Of a DNA stretch of 64,000 nucleotides, positions 14,597 through 23,122 are shown one piece after another; position 1 is the stretch's first letter, and every line of letters starts with the position of its first letter. Location: assembly GCA_031362985.1 (NCBI GenBank), contig JANLTO010000030.1:1-64000 (forward strand). The letters are read 5' to 3'. A program made the position numbers and the translations under genes. Under the pieces are notes generated by a model that saw only the letters and a list, made by a program, of their open reading frames with translations, was not told the DNA's origin and searched no databases. Origin of the DNA: SHZL01 sp031362985 (GTDB taxonomy: Bacteria; Pseudomonadota; Gammaproteobacteria; Xanthomonadales; SZUA-36).

Positions 14597-16824
14597 ATGA
14601 CTCCATGCTCCGTGTACCGCCAATTTGTGTTCAATAGTTTTTTTTGCTGGGCGCTGCCATCAATCCGCTTTTTGCCCAGCGAGTTAACTCCGGTGACATG
14701 GATGCCCACGAACTGGACGAAGTGGTCGTGGTGGCCAGCAGATCGCCACGGCCCTTGTCGGAAATCGCCGCGGAGGTCACGGTAATCGATGCCGGGGAAA
14801 TTCAACGCAACATGGCCGAAGATATTAACGGACTGTTGCGCTACAAACCCGGTCTGGAAGTTGAGTCTTCAGGAACCCGATTTGGCGCCACCAGCATCAA
14901 TGTTCGGGGTATCGGGGGCAACCGGGTATCGATAGAGCAGGATGGCATGACCGTGCGTGACCGGTTCGTTGTAGGTGCCTTTTCTGACAGTGGCCGGACG
15001 CGGGTCGAAATCGATCGCATCAAGCGGGTCGAGGTATTGTACGGCCCGGCTTCGGTGCTGTACGGCTCTGATGCACTGGGTGGAATTGTGGCCATCACCA
15101 CCTGGGATCCGGATGACCTGTTGGCGCGCGGAGCGGGAAACCACTGGCTGGGTTTGCGCGGTGGATACCAGGGCGCCGATGACAGTTGGGTAGGGTCAGG
15201 CATTGCCGCAGTGGGAAACGAAACGCACGGTTTGCTGTTTGCCGGCACATTGCGCTCGGGGCACCAGTTGGAGAACCAGGCGCCATCCGGCACGCCGCAG
15301 GATCCGCAGAATTGGAACAGCCAGGACTTTATGCTGCGCTATACCTTCGATACGCCGGGCGGCAACCGCTTGCGCCTTACCGCCATGGGACAGGATTCGG
15401 ACGTGGATACGCAAATGAATTCCCTGCTCGGCTACGGTCGGCGCTTCCGCACCACCACTGCGCTGTCGGGGTCCGATCAGGACAGTAACCAGCAGTATGC
15501 CTTGTCCTATGACTTTGCCTGGGCCGGTTGGCAGCAAGGTAGTGTGCAGTTATTCCATACCGATTACAGCACAGAGCAACTGACGCACGAGATTCGTGGC
15601 ATCGCCGTACCCCCGGTAGCTCTGGAACGCGAATTCAATTATGACCAGGATCATGATGGGCTGAATGCCAGCATGTTCAGGACAGAGCAGTGGGGCGGCG
15701 CGGAGCACCGCATTGGCCTGGGTCTGCAGTGGTTGCAGACGGACACATCCGAACTGCGCGACGGTTTGCAAACCAATCTCCTGACTGGCTCCAACACCAA
15801 TGTAATCCTCGGTGAAACGCTGCCCGTAAGGGACTTTCCAAACTCCCGCAGTCGCGAACTGGGCCTGTTTGCACAGGATGAAATCAGCCTTGCCGGTGGC
15901 CGCTGGGAATTGATTCCCGCTGTGCGCTGGGACGATTATCAACTCGACCCCAAGCCCGATGAACTGTGGCTGGAGGATTTTCCCGACATGGAGGTGGCGT
16001 CTGCTTCCGAAAACGATTTCACTCCGCGCATGGGTGTCGTTTATCACCCCGGCGATGTCTGGAGTGTCTACGGCCAATATGCCAGCGGCTTTCGCGCTCC
16101 CCCGTTTGAAGATGCCAACATTGGTCTGGACATACCCTTATTTGGCTACCGTGCGATTCCCAACCCGGACCTCAAATCGGAAACCTCTGATGGCTTCGAA
16201 CTGGGCGCGAGGCGCATCACTTCCACATCCCGTTTCAGCCTGGCGCTGTTTGATACTGACTATGATGACTTTATCGAGTCGCGTGCACCGCTCGGAATTG
16301 ACGAAGCCAGCGGTGACCTGATTTTCCAGTCAATCAACATTGGCAAAGCGCGCATCTACGGAATGGACTTCGGACTGGATCAGGACCTCGGTGCATGGAA
16401 CGATAGTCTGAAAGGCCTGATGCTACGGGTGGCGGCCTTTTGGGTGCAGGGCAGCAACCGGCAGAGCGATGAACCGCTCAATAGCATTGCGCCCCCACAA
16501 GCAGTGCTGGGCTTTTCCTGGGCTTCGCCTTCGGGCGACTGGGAACTGGGGCTTACTTCAACCGTGACAGCCGCTAAAAACACGGATGACATTGAAGAAG
16601 TGGTTGTGCCGCGCTTTGCCACCACCTCCTGGATCACTGTTGATTTCACCACTGCGTGGCAGTACACAAGCTGGCTGGAGTTACGTGCCGGTGTATTCAA
16701 TATTGGCGATAAAACCTATTGGCGTTGGCTGGACGTAGCCAGGCTGGACGCCAGCGACCCCATGATTCCCCTGCTATCCCGGCCGGGCAGGAACTACTCG
16801 TTCACCGCACGCTTCAGCTTTTGA
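14597..16824 (+). CDS. TonB-dependent receptor (heme/hemoglobin-receptor-like), frame interrupted at a T8 tract
   Basis: The main frame (14644-16824, about 726 residues) has a TonB box (ELDEVVVVASR), a plug domain with RGIGGNRVSIEQDGMTVRD and VEVLYGPASVLYGSDALGG, and a 22-strand-type barrel ending FTARFSF. The plug wording resembles heme/hemoglobin receptors. In that frame only a TTG at 14644 can start it, with no ribosome site and half a signal peptide. The missing half (MTPCSVYRQFVFNSFF) is encoded from ATG 14597 in another frame. The two join if the eight Ts at 14638-14645 were nine, or by a -1 ribosomal slip there. Joined, they give a normal signal peptide ending PLFA. It lies between nsrR and the nitrite reductase gene. 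Confidence 0.85.
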
Positions 16825-16843
16825 AAAACTGCTCCGCGTTTAG

Positions 16844-16857
16844 ATGACATGCGTCAA
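16844..16857. promoter_or_regulatory. FNR/Dnr/NnrR-like operator upstream of nirS
   Basis: ATGAC-ATGC-GTCAA fits the TTGAC-N4-GTCAA dyad of CRP/FNR-family denitrification regulators (Dnr, NnrR, FNR) at nine of ten positions. It is centred about 94 bp before the nirS start codon. No regulator of that family is in the window; NsrR is. Assignment is by motif only. Confidence 0.45.
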
Positions 16858-16944
16858 ATTACGCCAGGACTGCGTCCGTTAAAATTGGCGTATGCAAAAT
16901 GAATCATTACCAACGCAATAATTTCCTCTAGCCGGAGCATAACA

Positions 16945-19134
16945 ATGAAAATCCGAATTTCTCTTTCAGCAGGACTGGCGCTGGCTTTTTCCTTGTCCTT
17001 GTCCTCGTGTGGCCAGGGTGAGCAGCCTGCCGCGCGAGGCCCAGACCAGTCCGCTGACCAGCCTGCGGCCCAACCCGCTGCGCAGGCGGCGGCAGATCCA
17101 GCCGTTGCAGTGCACGCGGCAGAAGCGGCCAGCATAAGCCTGGAAGAGCGCATTGCCAAAGGCAAAACGCTCTTTTCCACCAACTGTTCTGCCTGCCACC
17201 AGGCCGAAGGCCAGGGCCTGAAGGGCGCATTCCCGCCGTTGGCGGGTTCGGACAAGCTGCAAGAGGGTGGCATGTTCGCGGTCACTGCCGTCCTCAATGG
17301 CCTTAGCGGGCCCATTACCGTCAACGGAGTCGACTACAACGGGGTCATGCCGGCGTTGGCGTATCTGAATGACAGAGACGTCGCAGACATTGTTACCTTT
17401 GTGATGAATTCCTGGGGAAACCCCGGAGGTGAAGTGAACGCGGCCCAAGTGGCAGCGGCACGTGGCGGGGTAGCTGTGACAGCGCCATCAGACCATCCAG
17501 GTGCTGGTTCCGGCCAAATGGCCTACCAGGGCGCGCCCAGTGCTATTACCGCCGAGGAGGCCAAGAAATTTATTGATTCCGAAGGTCCGGGCATCACTCA
17601 GGTTGAGTTCGATGAGGCCACGACTATCTTCTTCCAGCGTTGTGCCGGCTGTCACGGCGTATTGCGCAAAGGTGCGACCGGCAAGCCCCTGACCACGGAT
17701 ATTACGCGTGGAAAAGGCACTGACTACCTGAAAGCGTTGATCACTTACGGCTCACCTGCGGGCATGCCCAACTGGGGTACGTCCGGCGACCTGACCCCCG
17801 CGCAGGTAGATATCATGGCCCGCTTCCTGCAACACGAGCCACCTGCACCACCGGAATGGGGCATGGCAGAAATGATGGCCAGCTGGAAAGTGCTGGTCGC
17901 GCCTGAAGACAGGCCCACCAAGCCGCAGCACGAGCGGAACATAGAAAACATGTTCGCCGTCACCCTGCGCGATGCCGGCAAAGTGGCCATTGTCGATGGC
18001 GACACCAAGGAAGTTGTGGCAGTCATTCCAACCGGTTATGCAGTGCACATTTCACGCCCGTCCGCATCCGGACGATACGTTTTTACCATTGGCCGCGATG
18101 CCCGGCTTGACATGATCGACCTGTGGATGAATCCGCCGCAGGTGGTGGCTGAAATCAAGGTTGGGCTCGAAGCCCGCTCGGTGGAGACCTCCAAGTACAA
18201 AGGTTACGAGGACAAGTATGCCATTGCCGGTTCCTACTGGCCTCCGCAGTTCACCATTATGGATGGCAATACCCTCAAGCCGCTGAAGATCGTTTCCACC
18301 CGTGGCATGACGGTCGATACCCAGGAATATCATCCGGAACCGCGCGTGGCAGCTATCGTGGCATCCCATGAACACCCTGAGTTCATCGTCAATGTAAAAG
18401 AAACGGGCAAGATCCTGCTGGTCAACTACGAGGATGTGGAGAACCTGAACATCACCACTATCGACGCGGTGCGCTTCCTGCATGACGGCGGTTGGGACAG
18501 CACCAAACGCTATTTCCTCACTGCGGCTAACCAGTCCAACAAGATCGTGGTGATCGACTCCAAAGAGCGCAAGTTGGTGGCCATGCCCGAAGTTACCAAG
18601 ATCCCGCACCCGGGGCGTGGTGCCAACTTTATCGATCCCGAGTTCGGGCCGGTCTGGGTCACCAGCGCTTTGGGTAATGCCAACGTCACGTTTGTGGGCA
18701 CTGATCCTGAAGGCCATCCGGACAATGCCTGGAAAGTGGTGCGCACCCTGGAAGGCCAGGGCGGTGGATCCCTGTTCGTGAAGTCTCACCCGGCATCGAC
18801 CAACCTGTGGGTGGATAGCCCGCTGAACCCTGACCCGAAGATTTCCCAAACCGTCGCGGTATTCGATATCAACAACCTGGCGGCCGGCTACGAAGTCCTG
18901 CCGGTTGCCGCATGGGCCGAGTTGGGCGAAGGACCCAAACGCGTGGTCCAGCCGGAATACAACAGTGACGGCAGCGAAGTCTGGTTCTCAGTCTGGAGCG
19001 GGATGACGCAGGAGTCTGCTCTCGTGGTCGTGGACGACAAGACGCGCAAACTCAAGCAAGTCATCAAGGGCGACCAGATCATCACCCCAACCGGCAAGTT
19101 CAATATCCATAACACAGTTGAAGATATTTATTGA
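16945..19134 (+). CDS. nirS: Cytochrome cd1 nitrite reductase with extra N-terminal cytochrome c
   Basis: A 729-residue periplasmic enzyme reducing nitrite to nitric oxide. Order: lipoprotein-type signal (LSSC, C22), an Ala/Pro/Gln-rich linker (23-65), cytochrome c domain one (CSACH 81-85, VMPAL), domain two (CAGCH 233-237, GMPNWG) and the d1 beta-propeller (310-729). The propeller has YAVHISR with the d1 proximal histidine (H368), YHPEPR, ASHEHPEF, FLHDGGWDS and GRGANF. The C-terminus TPTGKFN-HN is canonical. NirS is usually about 560-600 residues with one cytochrome c, so domain one is an addition and may replace a separate donor such as NirC or c551. No nirF/D/L/G/H/J/E/N genes lie nearby. 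Confidence 0.95.
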   Translation: MKIRISLSAGLALAFSLSLSSCGQGEQPAARGPDQSADQPAAQPAAQAAADPAVAVHAAEAASISLEERIAKGKTLFSTNCSACHQAEGQGLKGAFPPLAGSDKLQEGGMFAVTAVLNGLSGPITVNGVDYNGVMPALAYLNDRDVADIVTFVMNSWGNPGGEVNAAQVAAARGGVAVTAPSDHPGAGSGQMAYQGAPSAITAEEAKKFIDSEGPGITQVEFDEATTIFFQRCAGCHGVLRKGATGKPLTTDITRGKGTDYLKALITYGSPAGMPNWGTSGDLTPAQVDIMARFLQHEPPAPPEWGMAEMMASWKVLVAPEDRPTKPQHERNIENMFAVTLRDAGKVAIVDGDTKEVVAVIPTGYAVHISRPSASGRYVFTIGRDARLDMIDLWMNPPQVVAEIKVGLEARSVETSKYKGYEDKYAIAGSYWPPQFTIMDGNTLKPLKIVSTRGMTVDTQEYHPEPRVAAIVASHEHPEFIVNVKETGKILLVNYEDVENLNITTIDAVRFLHDGGWDSTKRYFLTAANQSNKIVVIDSKERKLVAMPEVTKIPHPGRGANFIDPEFGPVWVTSALGNANVTFVGTDPEGHPDNAWKVVRTLEGQGGGSLFVKSHPASTNLWVDSPLNPDPKISQTVAVFDINNLAAGYEVLPVAAWAELGEGPKRVVQPEYNSDGSEVWFSVWSGMTQESALVVVDDKTRKLKQVIKGDQIITPTGKFNIHNTVEDIY

Positions 19135-19141
19135 TGAACCC

Positions 19142-19168
19142 GGCATCCGGGGAATTTCCCCGGATGCC
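19142..19168 (+). terminator. Perfect hairpin between nirS and porin gene
   Basis: A 12-bp perfect stem (GGCATCCGGGGA/TCCCCGGATGCC) with a 3-nt loop starts 8 nt after the nirS stop. The following CTTCCACTCTGTT is not a proper T tract. It may act as a partial terminator or a 3'-end stabiliser that sets the nirS to porin ratio. Confidence 0.6.
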
Positions 19169-19211
19169 CTTCCACTCTGTTCCATCCTGACGGATCAATG
19201 AGGAGAACCCC

Positions 19212-20528
19212 ATGAAAACCAGGTGCCTGCAGCTCGTCGCGAGGGCTGCTGCCGGTCTGCTGTTGCTCGGTGCGTGCGCCCAGGCCGGGGCCGCGAGCCC
19301 GACTCCGGCGCAGCCGGCAAGTCCTCCGCCCCAGACCGCAAAGACCTCACCAGCAAGTCCTCCGCCCCCGGTCGCAAGCACGTTCACTGAAGCGTTCACC
19401 AAGGGCAAAGGCCAGATCAAGTTTCGTTACCGGCTGGAGAGCGTCGACCAGGAAAACTTTGATGAGAATGCATTGGCCTCGACACTGCGCAGCCGGCTGA
19501 ACTTCAGAACCGCTGACTTGTATGGATTTGGCGCTTTCGTTGAAGTCGACTGGATCGCAAAGATTTTTGCCGATAACTTTGACCAGGGCGGCGGCAATAC
19601 ACCCGACAAGAATGAATACCCGGTCGTGTCCGATGTCACCGGCGCGTTCCTCAACCAGGCCTGGCTGCAGTGGGCCAATCCCAAAGGCACCCTGGTGCGC
19701 GGTGGTCAGCAGGTCATCATTTACGACAACCAGCGATTTATTGGCAACGTGGGTTGGCGGCAGCACGAACAGACCTTTGATGCAGGTTACTTTCAACAGA
19801 AATCTGCCAGTGGCTTTGATTTCCAGGCCGCCTACGTGTGGCAGGTGAATCGCATTTTTGGCAATGACGTACCAGCAGGTACCAATGATAACCAGACCTG
19901 GCTGATTAACGGCGCCAAGGATTGGAAAGACGCTGGCAAGTGGTCAGCCTATTACTACAACATTGATAACGACGACGTGGCTTCGTTTTCCACCATCAGC
20001 TACGGATCGCGCTGGGTGGGGTTGCACAAGTTCACGTCCCTCACTTTGGGCTATGCGCTCGAATATGCGCACCAGGAGAGCGCTCACAACAACCCGGTAG
20101 ACTACGACGCCAACTACTACCACGTGAACCTGTCGCTGACCTGGCCGAAGATCACGCCTTCCATTGCTTTTGAATCACTTGGTGGTAATGACACGCGCGT
20201 CGGCGCGGCGTTCCGCACGCCGTTGGCTACCCTGCACGCCTTTAATGGCTGGGCAGATCTGTTCCTGGTGACACCCAATGCCGGCCTGAATGATCTGTAC
20301 GGTGGCGTGAAAGGGCCGATCGGTACCTGGACCTGGGAACTGATTTACCATGATTTCCAGGCCGAATCCGGTTCCGCCAAGTGGGGCAGGGAGCTTGATG
20401 CTGGCGTAGCCACCAAATTCGCCGAGCATTACAGCGTGTATTTTAAATTGGGCACGTTTGATGCCAGTTCAGGTTCGCCCTATCCCGACACCACCAAGTT
20501 CTGGGTGCAACTGACGGCTGATTTCTAA
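19212..20528 (+). CDS. Outer-membrane porin, alginate-export-like family
   Basis: A 438-residue exported barrel. The signal peptide covers ARAAAGLLLLGACAQAGAA. A Pro/Ala-rich segment (SPTPAQPASPPPQTAK, then SPASPPPPVAS) follows; it is encoded partly by a repeated AGTCCTCCGCCCC unit. The barrel begins KGKGQIKFRYRLESVDQENFDE and has the LRSRLNFRTADLYGFGAFVEVD and LNQAWLQWANPKGTLVRGGQQVI blocks of the AlgE-like/alginate-export porin fold. It ends in a terminal Phe (FWVQLTADF). AGGAG precedes the start. Its place next to nirS suggests passage of a small anion such as nitrite, but that is inference. Confidence 0.8.
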   Translation: MKTRCLQLVARAAAGLLLLGACAQAGAASPTPAQPASPPPQTAKTSPASPPPPVASTFTEAFTKGKGQIKFRYRLESVDQENFDENALASTLRSRLNFRTADLYGFGAFVEVDWIAKIFADNFDQGGGNTPDKNEYPVVSDVTGAFLNQAWLQWANPKGTLVRGGQQVIIYDNQRFIGNVGWRQHEQTFDAGYFQQKSASGFDFQAAYVWQVNRIFGNDVPAGTNDNQTWLINGAKDWKDAGKWSAYYYNIDNDDVASFSTISYGSRWVGLHKFTSLTLGYALEYAHQESAHNNPVDYDANYYHVNLSLTWPKITPSIAFESLGGNDTRVGAAFRTPLATLHAFNGWADLFLVTPNAGLNDLYGGVKGPIGTWTWELIYHDFQAESGSAKWGRELDAGVATKFAEHYSVYFKLGTFDASSGSPYPDTTKFWVQLTADF

Positions 20529-20623
20529 GGAGCCTCTGACTAATTCCGGGCGCAGGATATCAGTTCACGAATCGATCAGAGATTCCCCGAGCTGCTGTTT
20601 TACTGCAAGCGCTCTGCTACGCT

Positions 20624-20660
20624 TCCGGTCCTGTGATTATTCATCAGGACCGGATTTTTT
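20624..20660 (+). terminator. Intrinsic terminator abutting the start codon of the next gene
   Basis: A perfect 10-bp stem TCCGGTCCTG (20624-20633)/CAGGACCGGA (20645-20654) with an 11-nt loop is followed by TTTTTT and then directly by the ATG at 20661. By form it is a terminator for the porin gene. Its 3' arm also contains the only AGGA that could serve as ribosome site of the TlpA-like gene, so it may instead control that gene. Confidence 0.8.
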
Positions 20661-21905
20661 ATGCGCACGTTTTTTGGGGTAATAACTGTCCTCCTGCTGC
20701 TTGCCTGCAGTCCCGATCAGGGCAGTGCACTTCAGGCGCCGGCGACTGCGTCTGGTTCTGCGGAAAACTGGAGGCTGGAGATCAGCCTGCCGCATGAGGT
20801 CCTGCCGGTCCAGTTGCACCTGGCCGGGGATTTCAGCGAAGCCTGGATTGAAAACGGCGCGGAGCGAGTCCTCATACCGGAAATCCATCGCGACGGAAAC
20901 CATCTGCAATTGCGTTTCCCGGCGTTCAATAACACCCTGGAACTGGAGCTGTCGGGCGATCATATGACGGGTGAACTCACCCTGGTCAAGCGCGGCTATG
21001 AGCAAAAGATGCCGGTCAGCGGTACGCGGGGATTTGCTCACCGGTTTTCCCCGAAACCGGCAGCAGCAGTGGATGTCACCGGTCGCTGGGAAGTTGTTTT
21101 TACCGAAGACAATGGCAACCAGATCCAGGCAGTAGCTGAACTGGACCAACGTGAGAGCCGCGTGGTGGGCACTTTTCTCACCCCTACTGGAGATTACCGT
21201 TACCTCGAAGGCGAAGTGAATGACAAGCAGCTGAAACTGTCGACTTTTGACGGTGCTCACGCCTATGTATTCACCGCAATCATGGATGACAAAGGCGTGC
21301 TGGCCGGCGACATGTGGTCGGGCACTCGTGGACATGAGAGCTGGGTGGCGCAGAAAAACTTCGACGCCAAGGTGGCAGACCCCTATGCTTTAACTTTCCT
21401 GAAAGCGGGCTATGACTCGCTGGCCTTCTCGTTCCCGGATCTGGATGGAAAACCGGTCTCGCTGGCGGATGAGGCGTTCCGGGGAAAAGTTGTGCTGGTC
21501 ACTTTGTCAGGAACCTGGTGTCCGAATTGTGCAGACGAAGTGGTATTCCTGACGGACTATTTTCGACAGAATCGTGACCGCGGCGTGGAAGTCATCACCC
21601 TGCTGTATGAACATTTCGACGACTTTGAGCGGGCTGCGACACAGGGGAAAGCCCTGCGCGACCAATACGGCATTGAGTATGAAGTGCTGGTGGCTGGTGT
21701 TTCAGACAAGGTGCAGGCTGCCGAGACATTGCCCATGTTGAACGCGGTGGTAGCGTTTCCAACCATGATTTTCATAGATCGATCGGGCCGGGTGCGGCGC
21801 ATACATACCGGCTTCTCCGGACCCGGAACGGGCGCTTATTATGCCAAATTCCAGGAGGATTTCGAACAATTCATGGATGGCTTGCTGGCCGAGGAGGGTT
21901 CTTAG
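20661..21905 (+). CDS. TlpA/ResA-type thioredoxin-fold lipoprotein
   Basis: A 414-residue lipoprotein. The lipobox is LLAC with C16. Residues 30-240 are mainly beta and resemble a lipocalin-like substrate or ligand domain (VTGRWEVVFTEDNGNQIQAVAELDQ). The last 170 residues form a peroxiredoxin/TlpA thioredoxin domain: FSFPDLDGKPVSLADEAFRGKVVLVTLSGTWCPNC with redox cysteines C287 and C290, and AFPTMIFIDRSGRV with the cis-proline. It is probably a periplasmic thiol-disulfide reductase. TlpA/ResA proteins reduce apocytochrome c cysteines or copper-site precursors, which would suit the two-heme-c NirS upstream. No other usable start codon precedes the signal peptide. Confidence 0.85.
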   Translation: MRTFFGVITVLLLLACSPDQGSALQAPATASGSAENWRLEISLPHEVLPVQLHLAGDFSEAWIENGAERVLIPEIHRDGNHLQLRFPAFNNTLELELSGDHMTGELTLVKRGYEQKMPVSGTRGFAHRFSPKPAAAVDVTGRWEVVFTEDNGNQIQAVAELDQRESRVVGTFLTPTGDYRYLEGEVNDKQLKLSTFDGAHAYVFTAIMDDKGVLAGDMWSGTRGHESWVAQKNFDAKVADPYALTFLKAGYDSLAFSFPDLDGKPVSLADEAFRGKVVLVTLSGTWCPNCADEVVFLTDYFRQNRDRGVEVITLLYEHFDDFERAATQGKALRDQYGIEYEVLVAGVSDKVQAAETLPMLNAVVAFPTMIFIDRSGRVRRIHTGFSGPGTGAYYAKFQEDFEQFMDGLLAEEGS

Positions 21906-22564
21906 AACGTAACCACGCCGCTTGCGGTTGCCATCAACACGACGTCGGCAGGCCGCAGAGCAAACAGCCCGCAGGTCACGACACCGGGAAGGTTGTTAAT
22001 GCGCTTCTCCATGGCCACCGGGTCCACCAGGTCGAGGTTGTGCACGTCAAGGATCACGTTTCCGTTATCTGTTACAAATCCCGTACGCAGCTCTGGCTGA
22101 CCACCCATTGCCACCAGTTGCCGAGCCACAAGGCTGCGGGCCATCGGGATGACTTCAATGGGCAATGGGAATTTCCCCAGCACGCCGACTTTTTTGCTCT
22201 CATCCACGATGCAGACAAACTTGCGGCTGGCAGCGGCCACAATTTTCTCACGGGTGAGGGCGCCACCACCGCCCTTGATCAAGCGACGGTGGGAGTCGCA
22301 TTCGTCGGCCCCATCGATGTAAACATCGAGGGAACCTGCCTGGTTGAGTTCTAGTACGGGAATTCCGGCCGATTTGAGCCGCGCAGTGGTCGCTTCTGAA
22401 GAGGAGACTGCAGCTTCAAGATGAATGCGACTGGTGATCAGGGCATCAATGAAACAGTTGACGGTACTGCCTGTACCTATGCCGAGCACGCAGTCTCTTT
22501 TCACATAAGCAAGCGCAGCTTCGGCGACCTGCTTTTTCTGCATAAGCAGGGAATCTGTATTCAC
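21902..22564 (-). CDS. rpiA: Ribose-5-phosphate isomerase A
   Basis: A 220-residue pentose-phosphate enzyme interconverting ribose 5-phosphate and ribulose 5-phosphate. It has the GIGTGSTVNCFIDAL phosphate-binding loop, YIDGADECDSHRRLIKGGGGALTREKI with the catalytic Asp and Lys, and DNGNVILDVH. It starts with GTG at 22564, which overlaps the stop of the EVE-domain gene (GTGA). The stop overlaps the end of the convergent TlpA-like gene by 4 bp. Confidence 0.96.
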   Translation of the reverse strand: MNTDSLLMQKKQVAEAALAYVKRDCVLGIGTGSTVNCFIDALITSRIHLEAAVSSSEATTARLKSAGIPVLELNQAGSLDVYIDGADECDSHRRLIKGGGGALTREKIVAAASRKFVCIVDESKKVGVLGKFPLPIEVIPMARSLVARQLVAMGGQPELRTGFVTDNGNVILDVHNLDLVDPVAMEKRINNLPGVVTCGLFALRPADVVLMATASGVVTF

Positions 22565-23034
22565 GTTTTGGTTTGCTCCAGGGTAAGAATGAAATCCCAG
22601 TGCTGCCTGTTCACAGGCATCACGGAAAGCCGGTTCCCTCTGCGGATCAGTGCGAATCCTTCCAGTTTGTCTGCGTGCTCCTTTAGTTCGGACAAGCTCA
22701 GGAGGCGCCTGGTCTTGCGCTTGAAACGTACGTCCACCATTTGCCAGCGCGGATTGGCAGGATCGCTGCCGGCATCGAAATGATGGTCGTTAGGATCAAA
22801 CGCTGTGTGGTCGGTGTAGGCGCGGGATGCCACTTCGGCGATACCAACTATGCCCGGTATTGCGCAATTGGAATGGTAGAAAAATACGGGGTCGCCCACG
22901 CGCATACCGTCGCGCATGTAATTGCGCGCCTGGTAATTGCGGACTCCGTCCCAATGCGTTTTTTTGCCCGGAGCATTCTTCAGGTCATCGATGCTGAAGG
23001 CATCCGGTTCGCTTTTTATCAGCCAGTAGTTCAT
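22561..23034 (-). CDS. EVE-domain protein (modified-base-binding fold)
   Basis: A 157-residue protein of the EVE/PUA-like family, from MNYWLIKSEPDAFSIDDL through HWDGVRNYQARNYMRDGMRVGDPVFFYHSN to the ALIRRGNRLSVMPV end. EVE domains bind modified bases in DNA or RNA; a housekeeping copy beside rpiA, ygfA and zapA is common in proteobacteria, and its substrate is unresolved. The 4-bp overlap with rpiA implies translational coupling. Confidence 0.9.
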   Translation of the reverse strand: MNYWLIKSEPDAFSIDDLKNAPGKKTHWDGVRNYQARNYMRDGMRVGDPVFFYHSNCAIPGIVGIAEVASRAYTDHTAFDPNDHHFDAGSDPANPRWQMVDVRFKRKTRRLLSLSELKEHADKLEGFALIRRGNRLSVMPVNRQHWDFILTLEQTKT

Positions 23035-23122
23035 CTTGTTTCCATATGCGCAACGAATGGCAAAGCCATAGTCCCTGTCGTATTGTTCCCGATCAAATTG
23101 TCTTCGATCAAAGCGGGCTCAA

